A stretch of DNA of 64,000 nucleotides from Malikia granosa (GCF_002980595.1 NZ_PVLQ01000027.1:62001-126000), one strand, 5' to 3'. Shown: positions 46,264 to 55,530, numbered from the stretch's first letter. Notes: a model not told the origin generated them from the letters alone. Numbers and translations are program-made.

Positions 46264-48252
46264 ATGGCAGACAAACCGAACTCGACCAATTCCGCTGGTA
46301 CCGCCTATGCCGAGGGCTCGATCCGCGTGCTCAAGGGCCTGGAGCCGGTCAAGCAGCGCCCCGGCATGTATACCCGCACCGACAACCCGCTGCATATCGT
46401 GCAGGAGGTGCTCGACAACGCGGCCGACGAGGCGCTGGCCGGCTACGGCAAGAAGATCAAGGTGACCTTGCACGACGACGGTTCGGTCGCGATCGAGGAC
46501 GACGGGCGCGGCATCCCGCATGGCATCCACCCCGAGGAGGGTGCCCCGGTGCTCGAGCTGGTCTTCACGCGGCTGCACGCGGGTGGCAAGTTCGACAAGG
46601 GCAAGGGCGGCGCCTACAGCTTCTCGGGCGGCCTGCACGGCGTGGGGGTCAGCGTGACCAATGCGCTGTCGACCCGGCTCGAGGTCAGCAGCCACCGCGA
46701 CGGCCAGCTGGCGCGGCTGGTGTTTGCCGGCGGCGACGTGGTCGAGTCCTTGAGCCGGCGCCCGCTCGAGCCTGGCGAGCGCAAGCAGGGCACGACGGTG
46801 CGGGCCTGGCCCGATCCGAAGTACTTCGAGTCTGCCGCCCTTCCCATGGGCGAGCTGGTGCAGCTGCTGCGCTCGAAGGCGGTGCTGATGCCGGGGGTCT
46901 CGGTCACACTGGTCAACGAGAAGACGAAGGAAAGCCAGACCTGGCAGTACAAGGGCGGCCTGCGCGACTATCTGCTGCAGACCCTGGTCGGCGAGCCGGT
47001 GATCCCGCTGTTCGAGGGCGAGGGTCATGCCGATGCCGGCCACGAGAGCTTCGCCGAGGGCGAGGGCGCGGCCTGGGCGGTGGCCTTCACCGAGGAAGGC
47101 GCGCCGGTGCGCGAGAGCTATGTCAACCTGATCCCGACCCCGTCGGGCGGCACCCATGACAGCGGCCTCAGAGATGGCCTGTTCCAGGCGGTGAAAGGCT
47201 TCATCGAGCTGCATGCGCTGCTCCCGAAGGGCGTCAAGCTGATGCCCGAGGACGTGTTCGCGCGCGCCAGCTATGTGCTGAGCGCCAAGGTGCTCGATCC
47301 GCAGTTCCAGGGCCAGATCAAGGAGAAGCTCAACTCGCGCGACGCGCTGCGCCTGGTCTCGGGCTATGTGCGCCCGGCGCTCGAGCTGTGGCTGAACCAG
47401 CATGTCGACTATGGCAAGAAGCTGGCCGAGCTCGCGATCAAGGCCGCGCAGAGCCGCCAGCGCGCCGGCCAGAAGGTCGAGAAGAAGAAGGGCAGCGGCG
47501 TGGCCGTGCTGCCGGGCAAGCTGACCGACTGCGAGAGCCGGGATCTGGCGCACAACGAGCTGTTCCTGGTCGAGGGCGATTCGGCCGGCGGCAGCGCCAA
47601 GATGGGCCGCGACAAAGAGACCCAGGCCGTGCTGCCGCTGCGCGGCAAGGTGCTCAATACCTGGGAGGTCGAGCGCGACCGGCTGTTCGCCAATACCGAG
47701 ATCCACGACATCGCGGTCGCGATCGGCGTCGATCCGCACGGCCCGCTCGACGCGCCCGACCTGAGCGGACTGCGCTATGGCAAGGTCTGCATCCTGTCGG
47801 ATGCGGACGTCGACGGCTCGCATATCCAGGTGCTGCTGCTGACGCTGTTCTTCCGCCATTTCCCCAAGCTGATCGAGGCCGGCAATGTCTATGTCGCGCG
47901 GCCGCCGCTGTTCCGGGTCGATGTGCCGGCGCGCGGCAAGAAGCCGGCCACCAAGGCCTACGCGCTCGACGAGGGTGAGCTGAGCGCCATCCTGGACAAG
48001 GCAGCCAAGGAGGGCGTGGCGCGCGACAAATGCCAGATCAGCCGCTTCAAGGGCCTGGGCGAGATGAATGCCGAGCAGCTCTGGGACACCACGCTGAACC
48101 CCGACACGCGCCGCCTGCTGCCGGTGCAGCTCGGCGGCCTGAGCTTTGCCGACACCGAGGACGTCATCACCCAGCTGATGGGCAAGGGCGAGGCCGCGGC
48201 GCGGCGCGAGCTGATGGAGCTGCACGGCGACGAGGTCGAGATCGACGTCTGA
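46264..48252 (+). CDS. parE: DNA topoisomerase IV subunit B
   Basis: This is the 662-residue ATPase subunit of topoisomerase IV, which decatenates sister chromosomes. GHKL ATPase motifs: EVLDNAADEALAGYG (about 41-55), DDGRGIPHGIH and GGLHGVGVSVTNALS; the Toprim domain has LFLVEGDSAGGSAK and DADVDGSHI. I start at MADKPNST; an in-frame start at 46108 would add 52 Arg/Gly-rich residues not seen in the family. The next plus-strand genes after it are parC, preceded by two minus-strand genes in between. Confidence 0.95.
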   Translation: MADKPNSTNSAGTAYAEGSIRVLKGLEPVKQRPGMYTRTDNPLHIVQEVLDNAADEALAGYGKKIKVTLHDDGSVAIEDDGRGIPHGIHPEEGAPVLELVFTRLHAGGKFDKGKGGAYSFSGGLHGVGVSVTNALSTRLEVSSHRDGQLARLVFAGGDVVESLSRRPLEPGERKQGTTVRAWPDPKYFESAALPMGELVQLLRSKAVLMPGVSVTLVNEKTKESQTWQYKGGLRDYLLQTLVGEPVIPLFEGEGHADAGHESFAEGEGAAWAVAFTEEGAPVRESYVNLIPTPSGGTHDSGLRDGLFQAVKGFIELHALLPKGVKLMPEDVFARASYVLSAKVLDPQFQGQIKEKLNSRDALRLVSGYVRPALELWLNQHVDYGKKLAELAIKAAQSRQRAGQKVEKKKGSGVAVLPGKLTDCESRDLAHNELFLVEGDSAGGSAKMGRDKETQAVLPLRGKVLNTWEVERDRLFANTEIHDIAVAIGVDPHGPLDAPDLSGLRYGKVCILSDADVDGSHIQVLLLTLFFRHFPKLIEAGNVYVARPPLFRVDVPARGKKPATKAYALDEGELSAILDKAAKEGVARDKCQISRFKGLGEMNAEQLWDTTLNPDTRRLLPVQLGGLSFADTEDVITQLMGKGEAAARRELMELHGDEVEIDV

Positions 48253-48360
48253 CCTGGGCCTTATGGCTTCGGCTTTCAGCTTTTAGGTAGGCATCGGTGG
48301 CCAGGCAGGTGGCTACCTCATGCTGGAGTAGTAGAAATCGGTGGCCGCCTGCCCGGCCTG

Positions 48361-49407
48361 TCAGAGCTCGAGTTGCGCCCGCAGCTGCTCGAGCCGTTTC
48401 ATGCCTATGCCCTTGACCCGCAGCAGGTCGTTGATCGAGCGGTAAGGCCGCTGGGCGATGATCGACTCAGCCATCTTGTGGCCTATGCCCTGGAGCGAAC
48501 GGATCTGGCTGGCGCTGGCGCGGTTGATCGAGACCCGCTGGGCGCTGGTCCTGGCTTTGGCTGATGGCAGTTGCCTGGCCTGTGCCGGTTCGCTGTCGAT
48601 CGCGGCGGGGACGCCTGCCTGGGCCGGCGTTGCTGTGGCCGCTGGCGCCGATTCTGCTTCCGGCGCTGCTGCCGGTACTGGCTCGGGCGCTGGCGCTACT
48701 GGCGCAGCCTGGGCCGGCTGCTCCAGCAGGCGGTAGTCGCGCGTGACATAGCCGGCAGCGGTCCATTCGCGCAGCATCAGCGTGAGCTCGCTGTTCGCGG
48801 GCCAGGGGGCTGCGTGCACGAGGAAACGGTTGTGCTCCAGGCTGGCCTGGCCGTCGAGGCAGCCGATCACCAGGCTGGCCACCGGGGTGCCGGACCAGCT
48901 GCCGCCGGCGTAGGGGGCGTCGAGCGCCCAGAGTTCGAGTGCCAGCGTGCCGCTGAGGTTGCCAGGCGCACGCGGATTCCTGATCGACTCGACTTCGATC
49001 GTCAGGCCCTCGTCGTTCGATTGACAGTCCACCGCCCCGAGCAGGCGTGGCTGGGCGAAGCCTTGCAGCAAGCCGAAGGCCTGTTGGTCGTACAGTTCGG
49101 CGTAGTCGCCCGGCTGGCCGGAGACCAGCTTGAGGCTCATGCGGTGGAAGTTGTCGCCCGCCGGCGGCTGTGCGGTCGCCAGGCCGCTGACCCTGAGCAG
49201 GCCCTGCTCATCGGCCTCGAACAGACCGAGCGGCAATTCGGCGACCTTGACGGTATCGTCGGCCCAGAGCTGCAGCGCCCATTGACTCTGTCCCGACCAG
49301 CCCGGCGGGCCGGCAATATCGGCCTGCAACTCGACCTGGTCGGCATCGAATCGATAGCTCAGATTGCCGCAGAAAGTCGTGCGGGGCATGGATGTGAGGT
49401 CTGACAT
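48361..49407 (-). CDS. Helix-hairpin-helix protein with two beta-repeat domains
   Basis: This 348-residue protein has two similar approx. 110-residue beta-rich repeats (about 13-115 and 120-228), each with an LSGxLxLELWA-like or LQLWADD core, a Pro/Ala linker (about 235-290) and a C-terminal ComEA-type double helix-hairpin-helix (INRASASQIRSLQGIGHKMA) that should bind DNA non-specifically. No signal peptide is obvious. Such repeat-HhH proteins I associate with the Leptothrix/Rubrivivax group. It lies between parE and parC but on the opposite strand. Function unknown; a nucleoid or competence role is speculation. Confidence 0.72.
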   Translation of the reverse strand: MSDLTSMPRTTFCGNLSYRFDADQVELQADIAGPPGWSGQSQWALQLWADDTVKVAELPLGLFEADEQGLLRVSGLATAQPPAGDNFHRMSLKLVSGQPGDYAELYDQQAFGLLQGFAQPRLLGAVDCQSNDEGLTIEVESIRNPRAPGNLSGTLALELWALDAPYAGGSWSGTPVASLVIGCLDGQASLEHNRFLVHAAPWPANSELTLMLREWTAAGYVTRDYRLLEQPAQAAPVAPAPEPVPAAAPEAESAPAATATPAQAGVPAAIDSEPAQARQLPSAKARTSAQRVSINRASASQIRSLQGIGHKMAESIIAQRPYRSINDLLRVKGIGMKRLEQLRAQLEL

Positions 49408-49496
49408 ATCGGGAATTTGGCGGCTGGGGATGATCGATGGCGCAGCAATATCTGCGCCAGACCGCTATTGTTTCAGGTCACGATGAATGGATCATG

Positions 49497-50279
49497 TCAA
49501 AGCCTGGCCAGCAATTCGGCTTTCTTGCTGCCGTATTCCAGATCGCTCAGCAGGCCGCGCTGGTGCAATTCGGCCAGTCGCTCGATCAGCGTGAAGATAT
49601 CGCTCGCGGTCGCGATCGGCTGCGCAGGCGTGGGCAGCAGGGCCCCCCAGTTGCTGGCACTTTGCGGTGCTGGTGCCGGTCCCGGTGCTGCCTGGCCATT
49701 GATGCTGAGCACTGGCAGGCGCTTGATGTCGATCTGGCCGTGCTGGCTGCTGAAGCTCAGCGAGCCATCCTGGCCCTGCTGCTGCGAGACGCCGCCGATC
49801 TGGTGGTCCTGCGTGTCGTAGATCGTGACCTGGCCGTTGCACTCGATCGCGAGCCGGTGTGCCTGCGAGAAATAGGCGTAGCGCACGCCGTTTTGCGCGC
49901 CACTGCTGTCGGGCCAGCGCAGATCCGGCCCCCACCAGTCCGGTCCGGCCGGCATGAACAGGCTGGCGTCGTTCGGGCCCAGCGGCGGCGCGCTGGTGCG
50001 CTGGAGCAGGTCGGGCTGGTTCGCGACCAGCGCGGCCAGTTCGGCGCACAGGCTGTCGACCCGGCCCTTGAGGTAGTTGTTGAACATGTCGGACAGCATG
50101 GTCATGCCGCCCGACATCCACTGGCCCGAGCCGCCGAATTCGGGGTGGCTGAATTGCGCCATGCTGCCGTTGCCGTTGATGACGGCGTCGAGCATGGTTG
50201 TCACGGCCTCGACGCTGAAGCCATGGCGCTGTGCGATCTGGCTGATGGCCTGCTGGCCGGAGGGGGTGAGGGGTCGCAT
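49497..50279 (-). CDS. SHOCT-domain protein
   Basis: This 260-residue protein has an N-terminal region (SGQQAISQIAQRHGFSVEAV, then GQWMSGGMTMLSDMFNNYLK) I have seen in Burkholderiales proteins of unknown role, a middle Trp-rich domain (DWWGPDLRWPDSS), and a C-terminal SHOCT helix pair (FTLIERLAELHQRGLLSDLE). SHOCT is a short oligomerisation motif. Probably cytoplasmic and homo-oligomeric; function unknown. Same strand as the HhH gene, 89 bases upstream of it, and divergent from parC. Confidence 0.75.
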   Translation of the reverse strand: MRPLTPSGQQAISQIAQRHGFSVEAVTTMLDAVINGNGSMAQFSHPEFGGSGQWMSGGMTMLSDMFNNYLKGRVDSLCAELAALVANQPDLLQRTSAPPLGPNDASLFMPAGPDWWGPDLRWPDSSGAQNGVRYAYFSQAHRLAIECNGQVTIYDTQDHQIGGVSQQQGQDGSLSFSSQHGQIDIKRLPVLSINGQAAPGPAPAPQSASNWGALLPTPAQPIATASDIFTLIERLAELHQRGLLSDLEYGSKKAELLARL

Positions 50280-50445
50280 GGTATGAATCCTGTTGGCCTG
50301 GAAAGGAGCGAATCTTCGATTGTGTTTGGCAGCGGAGAATTTCGCTGGCTGGATTGGATAAATGTAATCCAGTCGCGTGACCCGGAATTTTTTCGGATTT
50401 TCGTGCTGGAATTCTCGAGGTCTATTTCAATTGCGCACAATAGCG

Positions 50446-50459
50446 GTGCATCAATGCAC
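50446..50459. repeat. Perfect dyad between the SHOCT and parC genes
   Basis: GTGCAT-CA-ATGCAC is a perfect 6-bp inverted repeat. A second dyad CTGGATT-N10-AATCCAG lies at 50349-50372. Both are in the 299-base divergent gap and may be operators or short RNA hairpins. Confidence 0.5.
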
Positions 50460-50563
50460 GAAAACGGGCGCTGATGGGCCGATGTTGGGCATTCCGATTC
50501 GGCTTGATCCCCTGTGGCGGCCGCCTGACCGCCGCCGTGGTGCGCGGCCCGGGTCCGAGACGC

Positions 50564-50569
50564 TACGAT
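50564..50569 (+). promoter_or_regulatory. -10-like TACGAT near the parC start
   Basis: TACGAT (4 of 6) lies 9 nt before ATG 50579; no ribosome site between. Implies a leader of about 3 nt. Confidence 0.35.
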
Positions 50570-50578
50570 AGCGACCCC

Positions 50579-52990
50579 ATGACCGAAGAAATCCTCGACC
50601 TCAAGCCCGCCACGGGCGACCCCGACAGCCTGGCCGCCTACGCCCAGCGCGCCTATCTCGAGTACGCGCTCAGCGTGGTCAAGGGCCGCGCGCTGCCCGA
50701 TGTCTGCGACGGCCAGAAACCGGTCCAGCGCCGCATCCTGTACGCGATGCAGCGCATGGGCCTGGGCTACGGTGGCGCCAACCACAACACCCCGGCCAAG
50801 CCGGTCAAGAGCGCCCGCGTGGTCGGCGACGTGCTGGGCCGCTACCACCCGCATGGCGACACCGCCGCCTACGACGCGCTGGTGCGCATGGCGCAGGACT
50901 TCGCGCTGCGCTATCCGCTGATCGACGGCCAGGGCAACTTCGGCTCCCGCGACGGCGACGGCGCCGCCGCGATGCGCTACACCGAGGCCCGCCTGTCGCG
51001 CATCACCAGCCTGCTGCTCGACGAGATCGACCTCGGCACGGTCGACTTCATTCCCAACTACGACGGCAGCACCCAGGAGCCGAAACAGCTGCCGGCGCGA
51101 CTGCCGTTCTCGCTGCTCAACGGCGCCAGCGGCATCGCAGTCGGCATGGCGACCGAGATCCCGAGCCACAACCTGCGCGAGATCGCGAACGCCTGCGTCG
51201 CGCTGGTGAAGAATCCGCAGCTGACTGAGGCCGAGCTGTTCGAGCTGATCCCGGGCCCCGACTACCCCGGCGGCGGCCAGATCATCAGCAGCGCTGCCGA
51301 CATCGCCGACGCCTACCGCGGCGGGCGCGGCAGCTTGAAGGTGCGCGCGCGCTGGAAGATCGAGGACCTGGCGCGCGGCCAGTGGCAGCTGGTCGTGACC
51401 GAGCTGCCGCCCGGCGTGAGCAGCCAGAAAGTGCTCGAGGAGATCGAGGAGCTCACCAACCCCAAGGTCAAGGCCGGCAAGAAGGCGCTGAGCCAGGAGC
51501 AGAGCCAGCTCAAGGCCTCGCTGCTGGCAGTGCTCGACGGCGTGCGCGACGAGTCGAGCAAGGACGCGCCGGTGCGGCTGGTGTTCGAGCCCAAGAGCCG
51601 CACGGTCGAGCAGCAGGAGCTGATCACCGCGTTGCTGGCGCACACCAGCCTCGAGACCTCGGCGCCGATCAACCTGACCCTGGTCGGGCTCGACGGCAAG
51701 CCGGTGCAGAAATCGCTGCGCCAGATGCTGGCCGAATGGGTCGAGTTCCGCCAGGCCACCATCACCCGGCGCAGCCAGCACAAGCTGCACAAGGTGCTCG
51801 AGCGCATCCACATCCTCGAAGGGCGGCAGCTGGTGCTGCTCAACATCGACGAGGTGATCGCGATCATCCGCCACAGCGACGAGCCGAAAGCCGCGCTGAT
51901 CGAGCGCTTCCGCCTGTCCGAGCGCCAGGCCGAGGACATCCTCGAGATCCGCCTGCGCCAGCTCGCGCGGCTCGAGGCGATCAAGATCGAGCAGGAACTG
52001 GCCGAGCTGCGCGCCGAGCAGGGCAAGCTGGAAGACATCCTGGCCAACCCGAACAGCCTCAAGCGCCTGATGATCAAGGAGATCGAGGCCGATGCCAAGA
52101 CCTTCGGCGACGAGCGCCGCACGCTGATCCAGGCCGAGAAGCGGGCCGTGGCCGAGATCAAGGTGGTCGACGAGCCGGTGACGGTGGTGGTCTCGAGCAA
52201 GGGCTGGGTGCGCGCGCGCACCGGCCATGGCCATGAGGCTGGCGGCTTCGCCTTCAAGGCTGGCGACGGCCTGCACGGCACCTTCGAGTGCCGCACGGTC
52301 GACCAGCTGATCGTGTTCGGCAGCAACGGGCGCGTCTATTCGGTGCCGGTGGCCGCGCTGCCGGGGGCGCGCGGCGATGGCCAGCCGATCACGACCCTGA
52401 TCGAGCTCGAGGCCGGCACCCAGCCGGTGCATTATTTCGCCGGTCCGGCCAGCACGACCCTGCTGCTGAGCGGCTCGGGCGGCTATGGCCTGCTGGCCCG
52501 GGTCGAGGATCTGGTCGCGCGCCACAAGGGCGGCAAGGCCTTCGTCACGCTGGCCGAGGGCGAGAGCCTGTGCGCGCCCTCGCTGGTGCAGGGCGGCGGC
52601 GCGCTGCGGCTGGCGGGCCAGGATGGCAGCGTGCTGGCGCTCCTGCCGGGCGAGGGCGCTCCAGCGGCGGCTGGCGGCGCGCCGGCGGCCAGCCGTGTCT
52701 GCTGCGTCTCGCAGGCCGGCCGCATCCTGACCTTCGAGCTGACCGAGCTCAAGCACCAGCCCAAGGGCGGACGCGGCCTGCAGCTGCTGGCGCTGGAGGA
52801 CAGCGACAGCCTGGCGGGCGCGGCCGCCTATGTCCGCAGCGTGCGCATCGAGGGCGTGGGCCGCGGCGGCAAGCTGCGCGACGAGACGCTCGAGATCCGC
52901 AGCCTGAACAATGCGCTGGGCGCCCGCGGTCGCAAGGGCAAGGACGCGACTTTCGGCTTCAAGCCGAACCGGGTGCTGCGCTGGGTCTGA
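50579..52990 (+). CDS. parC: DNA topoisomerase IV subunit A
   Basis: This is the 803-residue DNA cleavage/religation subunit of topoisomerase IV. The catalytic Tyr is Y134 ([11 protein letters not shown]). The quinolone-resistance region reads [13 protein letters not shown], so the positions equivalent to E. coli ParC Ser80 and Glu84 are Thr95 and Asp99. The C-terminal part is a beta-pinwheel. It shares strand with parE 2.3 kb upstream. I start at MTEEILDL; the in-frame extension from 50474 has no family sequence. The stop shares its last base with the next gene's ATG (TGATG). Confidence 0.95.
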   Translation: MTEEILDLKPATGDPDSLAAYAQRAYLEYALSVVKGRALPDVCDGQKPVQRRILYAMQRMGLGYGGANHNTPAKPVKSARVVGDVLGRYHPHGDTAAYDALVRMAQDFALRYPLIDGQGNFGSRDGDGAAAMRYTEARLSRITSLLLDEIDLGTVDFIPNYDGSTQEPKQLPARLPFSLLNGASGIAVGMATEIPSHNLREIANACVALVKNPQLTEAELFELIPGPDYPGGGQIISSAADIADAYRGGRGSLKVRARWKIEDLARGQWQLVVTELPPGVSSQKVLEEIEELTNPKVKAGKKALSQEQSQLKASLLAVLDGVRDESSKDAPVRLVFEPKSRTVEQQELITALLAHTSLETSAPINLTLVGLDGKPVQKSLRQMLAEWVEFRQATITRRSQHKLHKVLERIHILEGRQLVLLNIDEVIAIIRHSDEPKAALIERFRLSERQAEDILEIRLRQLARLEAIKIEQELAELRAEQGKLEDILANPNSLKRLMIKEIEADAKTFGDERRTLIQAEKRAVAEIKVVDEPVTVVVSSKGWVRARTGHGHEAGGFAFKAGDGLHGTFECRTVDQLIVFGSNGRVYSVPVAALPGARGDGQPITTLIELEAGTQPVHYFAGPASTTLLLSGSGGYGLLARVEDLVARHKGGKAFVTLAEGESLCAPSLVQGGGALRLAGQDGSVLALLPGEGAPAAAGGAPAASRVCCVSQAGRILTFELTELKHQPKGGRGLQLLALEDSDSLAGAAAYVRSVRIEGVGRGGKLRDETLEIRSLNNALGARGRKGKDATFGFKPNRVLRWV

Positions 52991-53625
52991 TGGCTGCCGC
53001 CAAGATGTCCTGGCACAGGCAGCCCTATCTGCTGGCGGCGACTTTCGCGCTGCTGGCGCTGCTGCTCCTTTCGGGTTGGGCTCCCTACGACCGCGCCACC
53101 TGGCTGATGGAGGTGTTGCCGGTGATGATCGTGCTGCCGCTGCTGGTCTTGAGCTACCGCCGCTTTCCGCTCACCAGCCTGCTGTATGCCTGCATCTTCG
53201 CGCACGCGGTCGTGCTCATGGTGGGAGGCGCCTATACCTACGCGCGGGTGCCGCTCGGCTTCCAGCTCGCCGAATGGCTGGACCTGCAGCGCAATCCCTA
53301 TGACCGGATCGGCCATTTCTTCCAGGGCTTCGTTCCGGCGCTGGCCGCGCGCGAGATCCTGCTGCGCGGTGACCATGTGCGCGGTCGGCGCATGCTGGCT
53401 TTCCTGGTGGTCTGCGTCGTGCTGGCCATCAGCGCCTGCTACGAGCTGATCGAATGGGGGGCCGCGCTGGCGCTGGGTCAGGGGGCGGATGAATTCCTCG
53501 GCACCCAGGGCGATCCCTGGGACACGCAGTCCGACATGTCGATGGCCCTGGTCGGGGCGGTCTGTTCGCTGCTGAGCTGTTCGCGCCTGCACGACCGCCA
53601 GCTGCGACGCCTGGGCGCCGTCTGA
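52990..53625 (+). CDS. DUF2238/YjdF-family membrane protein
   Basis: This 211-residue membrane protein has about six helices and the family signature YDRIGHFFQGFVPALAAREI (about 102-121), followed by ELIEWGAALALG and DEFLGTQGDPWDTQSDM, the conserved acidic C-terminal block of DUF2238 (YjdF). Function unknown; proposed membrane role only. The ATG overlaps the parC stop by one base, so it is coupled to topoisomerase IV expression, an odd pairing that may be only gene packing. Confidence 0.85.
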   Translation: MAAAKMSWHRQPYLLAATFALLALLLLSGWAPYDRATWLMEVLPVMIVLPLLVLSYRRFPLTSLLYACIFAHAVVLMVGGAYTYARVPLGFQLAEWLDLQRNPYDRIGHFFQGFVPALAAREILLRGDHVRGRRMLAFLVVCVVLAISACYELIEWGAALALGQGADEFLGTQGDPWDTQSDMSMALVGAVCSLLSCSRLHDRQLRRLGAV

Positions 53626-53748
53626 ACGCTCCTGGGGTCGCTGGATTGATCCCGGGAGGGCGGCCCGCTTGACTTGGCGTTGTCTGGCGCGTCAAAGTCT
53701 CCCGATCCGGCCCGGATCTTCAGCTCGGGCCTCGCTTCGAAGGGAGGC

Positions 53749-54720
53749 ATGATGGCGTTCAGGAAGCATATGCGCAGCTGGCGCAACCCCGATCTGGTGA
53801 TCCGCTTTCGCGAGGTCAGCCTGTCGGTCGCCAAGCTCGAAGCCCGCCCGGATGTCGCTGCGGGGGTGAAGGAGCAGGCCAGCTCCTGGCTGGTGGATGC
53901 ACAGGATATCCTGGACCAGCGCCACTTCGGTATCCTGCCCTACGACCGCTACGACGCGGTATGGGCCTTGATCAACCAGTTGCGCCACCTCTTGTGCAGC
54001 GTGCTGCCAGCGCCCGACTTGCTCGCCGTGCTGGCCGATGTGCGCGCTTCCTGCTGCTATCTGCCGCAGCAGCAGCAGCGCTTGCTTGGCGAGCGTGAGC
54101 TGGCCCGGCTCGAAGCCGAGTTGATCGGCGGCCCTGTCCCCGGGGCTGCCATCCCTGCCGCCACCAGCGAGCCGCTGCCGCGCATCCGCCTGGAACTCGA
54201 ACGCCTGTCGCGCCTGGTGGCCGGCGCGCGCGAGGCGCACTGGAGAAAGGTCAACCTGCTGCGCAAGCGCTTGACGGTGACGGGGTCGGTGCTGCTGGTC
54301 CTGCTGTGCACGGCGTTCTGGCTGTTGCCCGATCTCTTGCGTGGAATGGTCATCACCCGCCCGCAGCTGGCTGGCATCATGCTGTTCGGTGCCATCGGCG
54401 GCCTGGTCAGCGCGCTGTGGACCAACGAGTCGATCCACGCGTCTTCCGCCCAGTTCTACCTGCAGCGCACCTTGCTGGCGCTCAAGCCCATCGTGGGGGC
54501 GGCCTCCGCGACATTCATTGTCCTGCTGCAGCAAGCCGGCTTTGTCTCGCTGCTGCCTGCGAATGCCGACCCGATGACCGCTTGCCTGGTGCTGGCTTTC
54601 CTGGCCGGTTTCAGCGAGCGCTTCATTCGCACCCGGATCGAGGAAGCGACGAACTCATCTGTCGTCAGCGTCAATCCGGCCGCTGCTGAGGCCAGCCAGA
54701 AAAGCAGGAAGGGGCAGTGA
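53749..54720 (+). CDS. Hypothetical membrane protein, soluble N-terminus and C-terminal helices
   Basis: This 323-residue protein starts MMAFRKHMRS after an AGGGAGG ribosome site. Residues 1-175 are hydrophilic and probably helical (ARPDVAAGVKEQASSWLVDA), then four hydrophobic segments between about 185 and 300 (RLTVTGSVLLVLLCTAFWLL, PQLAGIMLFGAIGGLVSALW, ALKPIVGAASATFIVLLQQ, MTACLVLAFLAGFSERF). The stretch FLAGFSERFIRTRIEEA is reminiscent of other bacterial hypothetical membrane proteins. I do not recognise the family and assign no function. Alternative start 53752. Confidence 0.65.
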   Translation: MMAFRKHMRSWRNPDLVIRFREVSLSVAKLEARPDVAAGVKEQASSWLVDAQDILDQRHFGILPYDRYDAVWALINQLRHLLCSVLPAPDLLAVLADVRASCCYLPQQQQRLLGERELARLEAELIGGPVPGAAIPAATSEPLPRIRLELERLSRLVAGAREAHWRKVNLLRKRLTVTGSVLLVLLCTAFWLLPDLLRGMVITRPQLAGIMLFGAIGGLVSALWTNESIHASSAQFYLQRTLLALKPIVGAASATFIVLLQQAGFVSLLPANADPMTACLVLAFLAGFSERFIRTRIEEATNSSVVSVNPAAAEASQKSRKGQ

Positions 54721-54813
54721 GTTCGCCTCTTGCCTTGCCGGCAAGCCGATGCCGGAACCGAGTGGCAGCCCAGGCCCCGCCTGGGCCGGGTTCGCCGGCG
54801 CTGGCCAGTCGCT

Positions 54814-55518
54814 TCAGGGCTTCTTGCGGTGGAAGACGATGGGCTGGATGTCGGCGCCCATCGGATGCCGGGGCTGGTGGCTGCAGCTGTGCGGGCTGGC
54901 CGAGAAGAAGCCCTTGAAGTCGCCCCGGCGCCACTTGTCGTGCACGCGCCAGCCCAGCAGGGCCAGCAGCAGGGCGGCATGGACCGAGACCTCGGCGAAG
55001 TCGTTCTTGCCGGCCTTCTTCAGGAAGAAATGCAGCACCGACAGGATGGCGACCAGGTAGACCAGCCGGTGCAGGCGCTGCCATTTGGCGGCGCCCAGAT
55101 GGCGGATGGCCTGGTTGAACGAGGTCGCGCCCAGCGGCAGCATGAAGGCCAGTGCCAGCAGGCCGACCGTGATGACGGGCCGGGTCATGACGTCGCGCAG
55201 GATCTCGCCGACGTCGAGCGCCATCTCGAGCCAGGCATAGGCCGCGAAGTGCAGCAGCGCGTAGACCAGCGACCAGACGCCCAGGAAGCGGCGCCAGCGC
55301 GCCAGCGCCGGCAGGCCCAGCAGCTTGCGCAGCGGGGTGACGGCCAGCGTGGCCAGCAGCAGGCGCAGCGACCATTCGCCGGTGTCGCTGATCAGGGTCT
55401 CGACCGGGTTGCTGCCGAGCCGGTCATGCTGGCCGGCCCAGAGCAGGGCGAGCAGCGGCAGGGCGCAGGCCAGCAACGCAAGCGGCCGCAGGAAGTTGAG
55501 CAGGCGGGTACTGGACAT
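54814..55518 (-). CDS. msrQ: MsrQ heme-binding membrane subunit of a methionine sulfoxide reductase
   Basis: MsrQ is the six-helix quinone/heme-b membrane partner that supplies electrons to the periplasmic molybdoenzyme MsrP. This 234-residue protein has family stretches NPVETLISDTGEWSLRLLLA, WRRFLGVWSLVYALLHFAAY and AKWQRLHRLVYLVAILSVLH, with the heme-ligand histidines in HF and LH positions. It carries a C-terminal extension of about 30 residues. MsrP (normally adjacent) is missing nearby: the upstream gene is amt. A TACAAT hexamer 6 nt before the ATG predicts a leaderless start. Confidence 0.88.
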   Translation of the reverse strand: MSSTRLLNFLRPLALLACALPLLALLWAGQHDRLGSNPVETLISDTGEWSLRLLLATLAVTPLRKLLGLPALARWRRFLGVWSLVYALLHFAAYAWLEMALDVGEILRDVMTRPVITVGLLALAFMLPLGATSFNQAIRHLGAAKWQRLHRLVYLVAILSVLHFFLKKAGKNDFAEVSVHAALLLALLGWRVHDKWRRGDFKGFFSASPHSCSHQPRHPMGADIQPIVFHRKKP

Positions 55519-55524
55519 GGCGCC

Positions 55525-55530
55525 ATTGTA
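55525..55530 (-). promoter_or_regulatory. -10-like TACAAT abutting the msrQ start
   Basis: On the minus strand TACAAT is 6 nt before ATG 55518 (spacer GGCGCC). No ribosome site is present. Confidence 0.55.

Noticed and set aside
48253-48360. Terminator between parE and the HhH gene
   Set aside because: An imperfect inverted repeat is present but there is no T-run and several mismatches.
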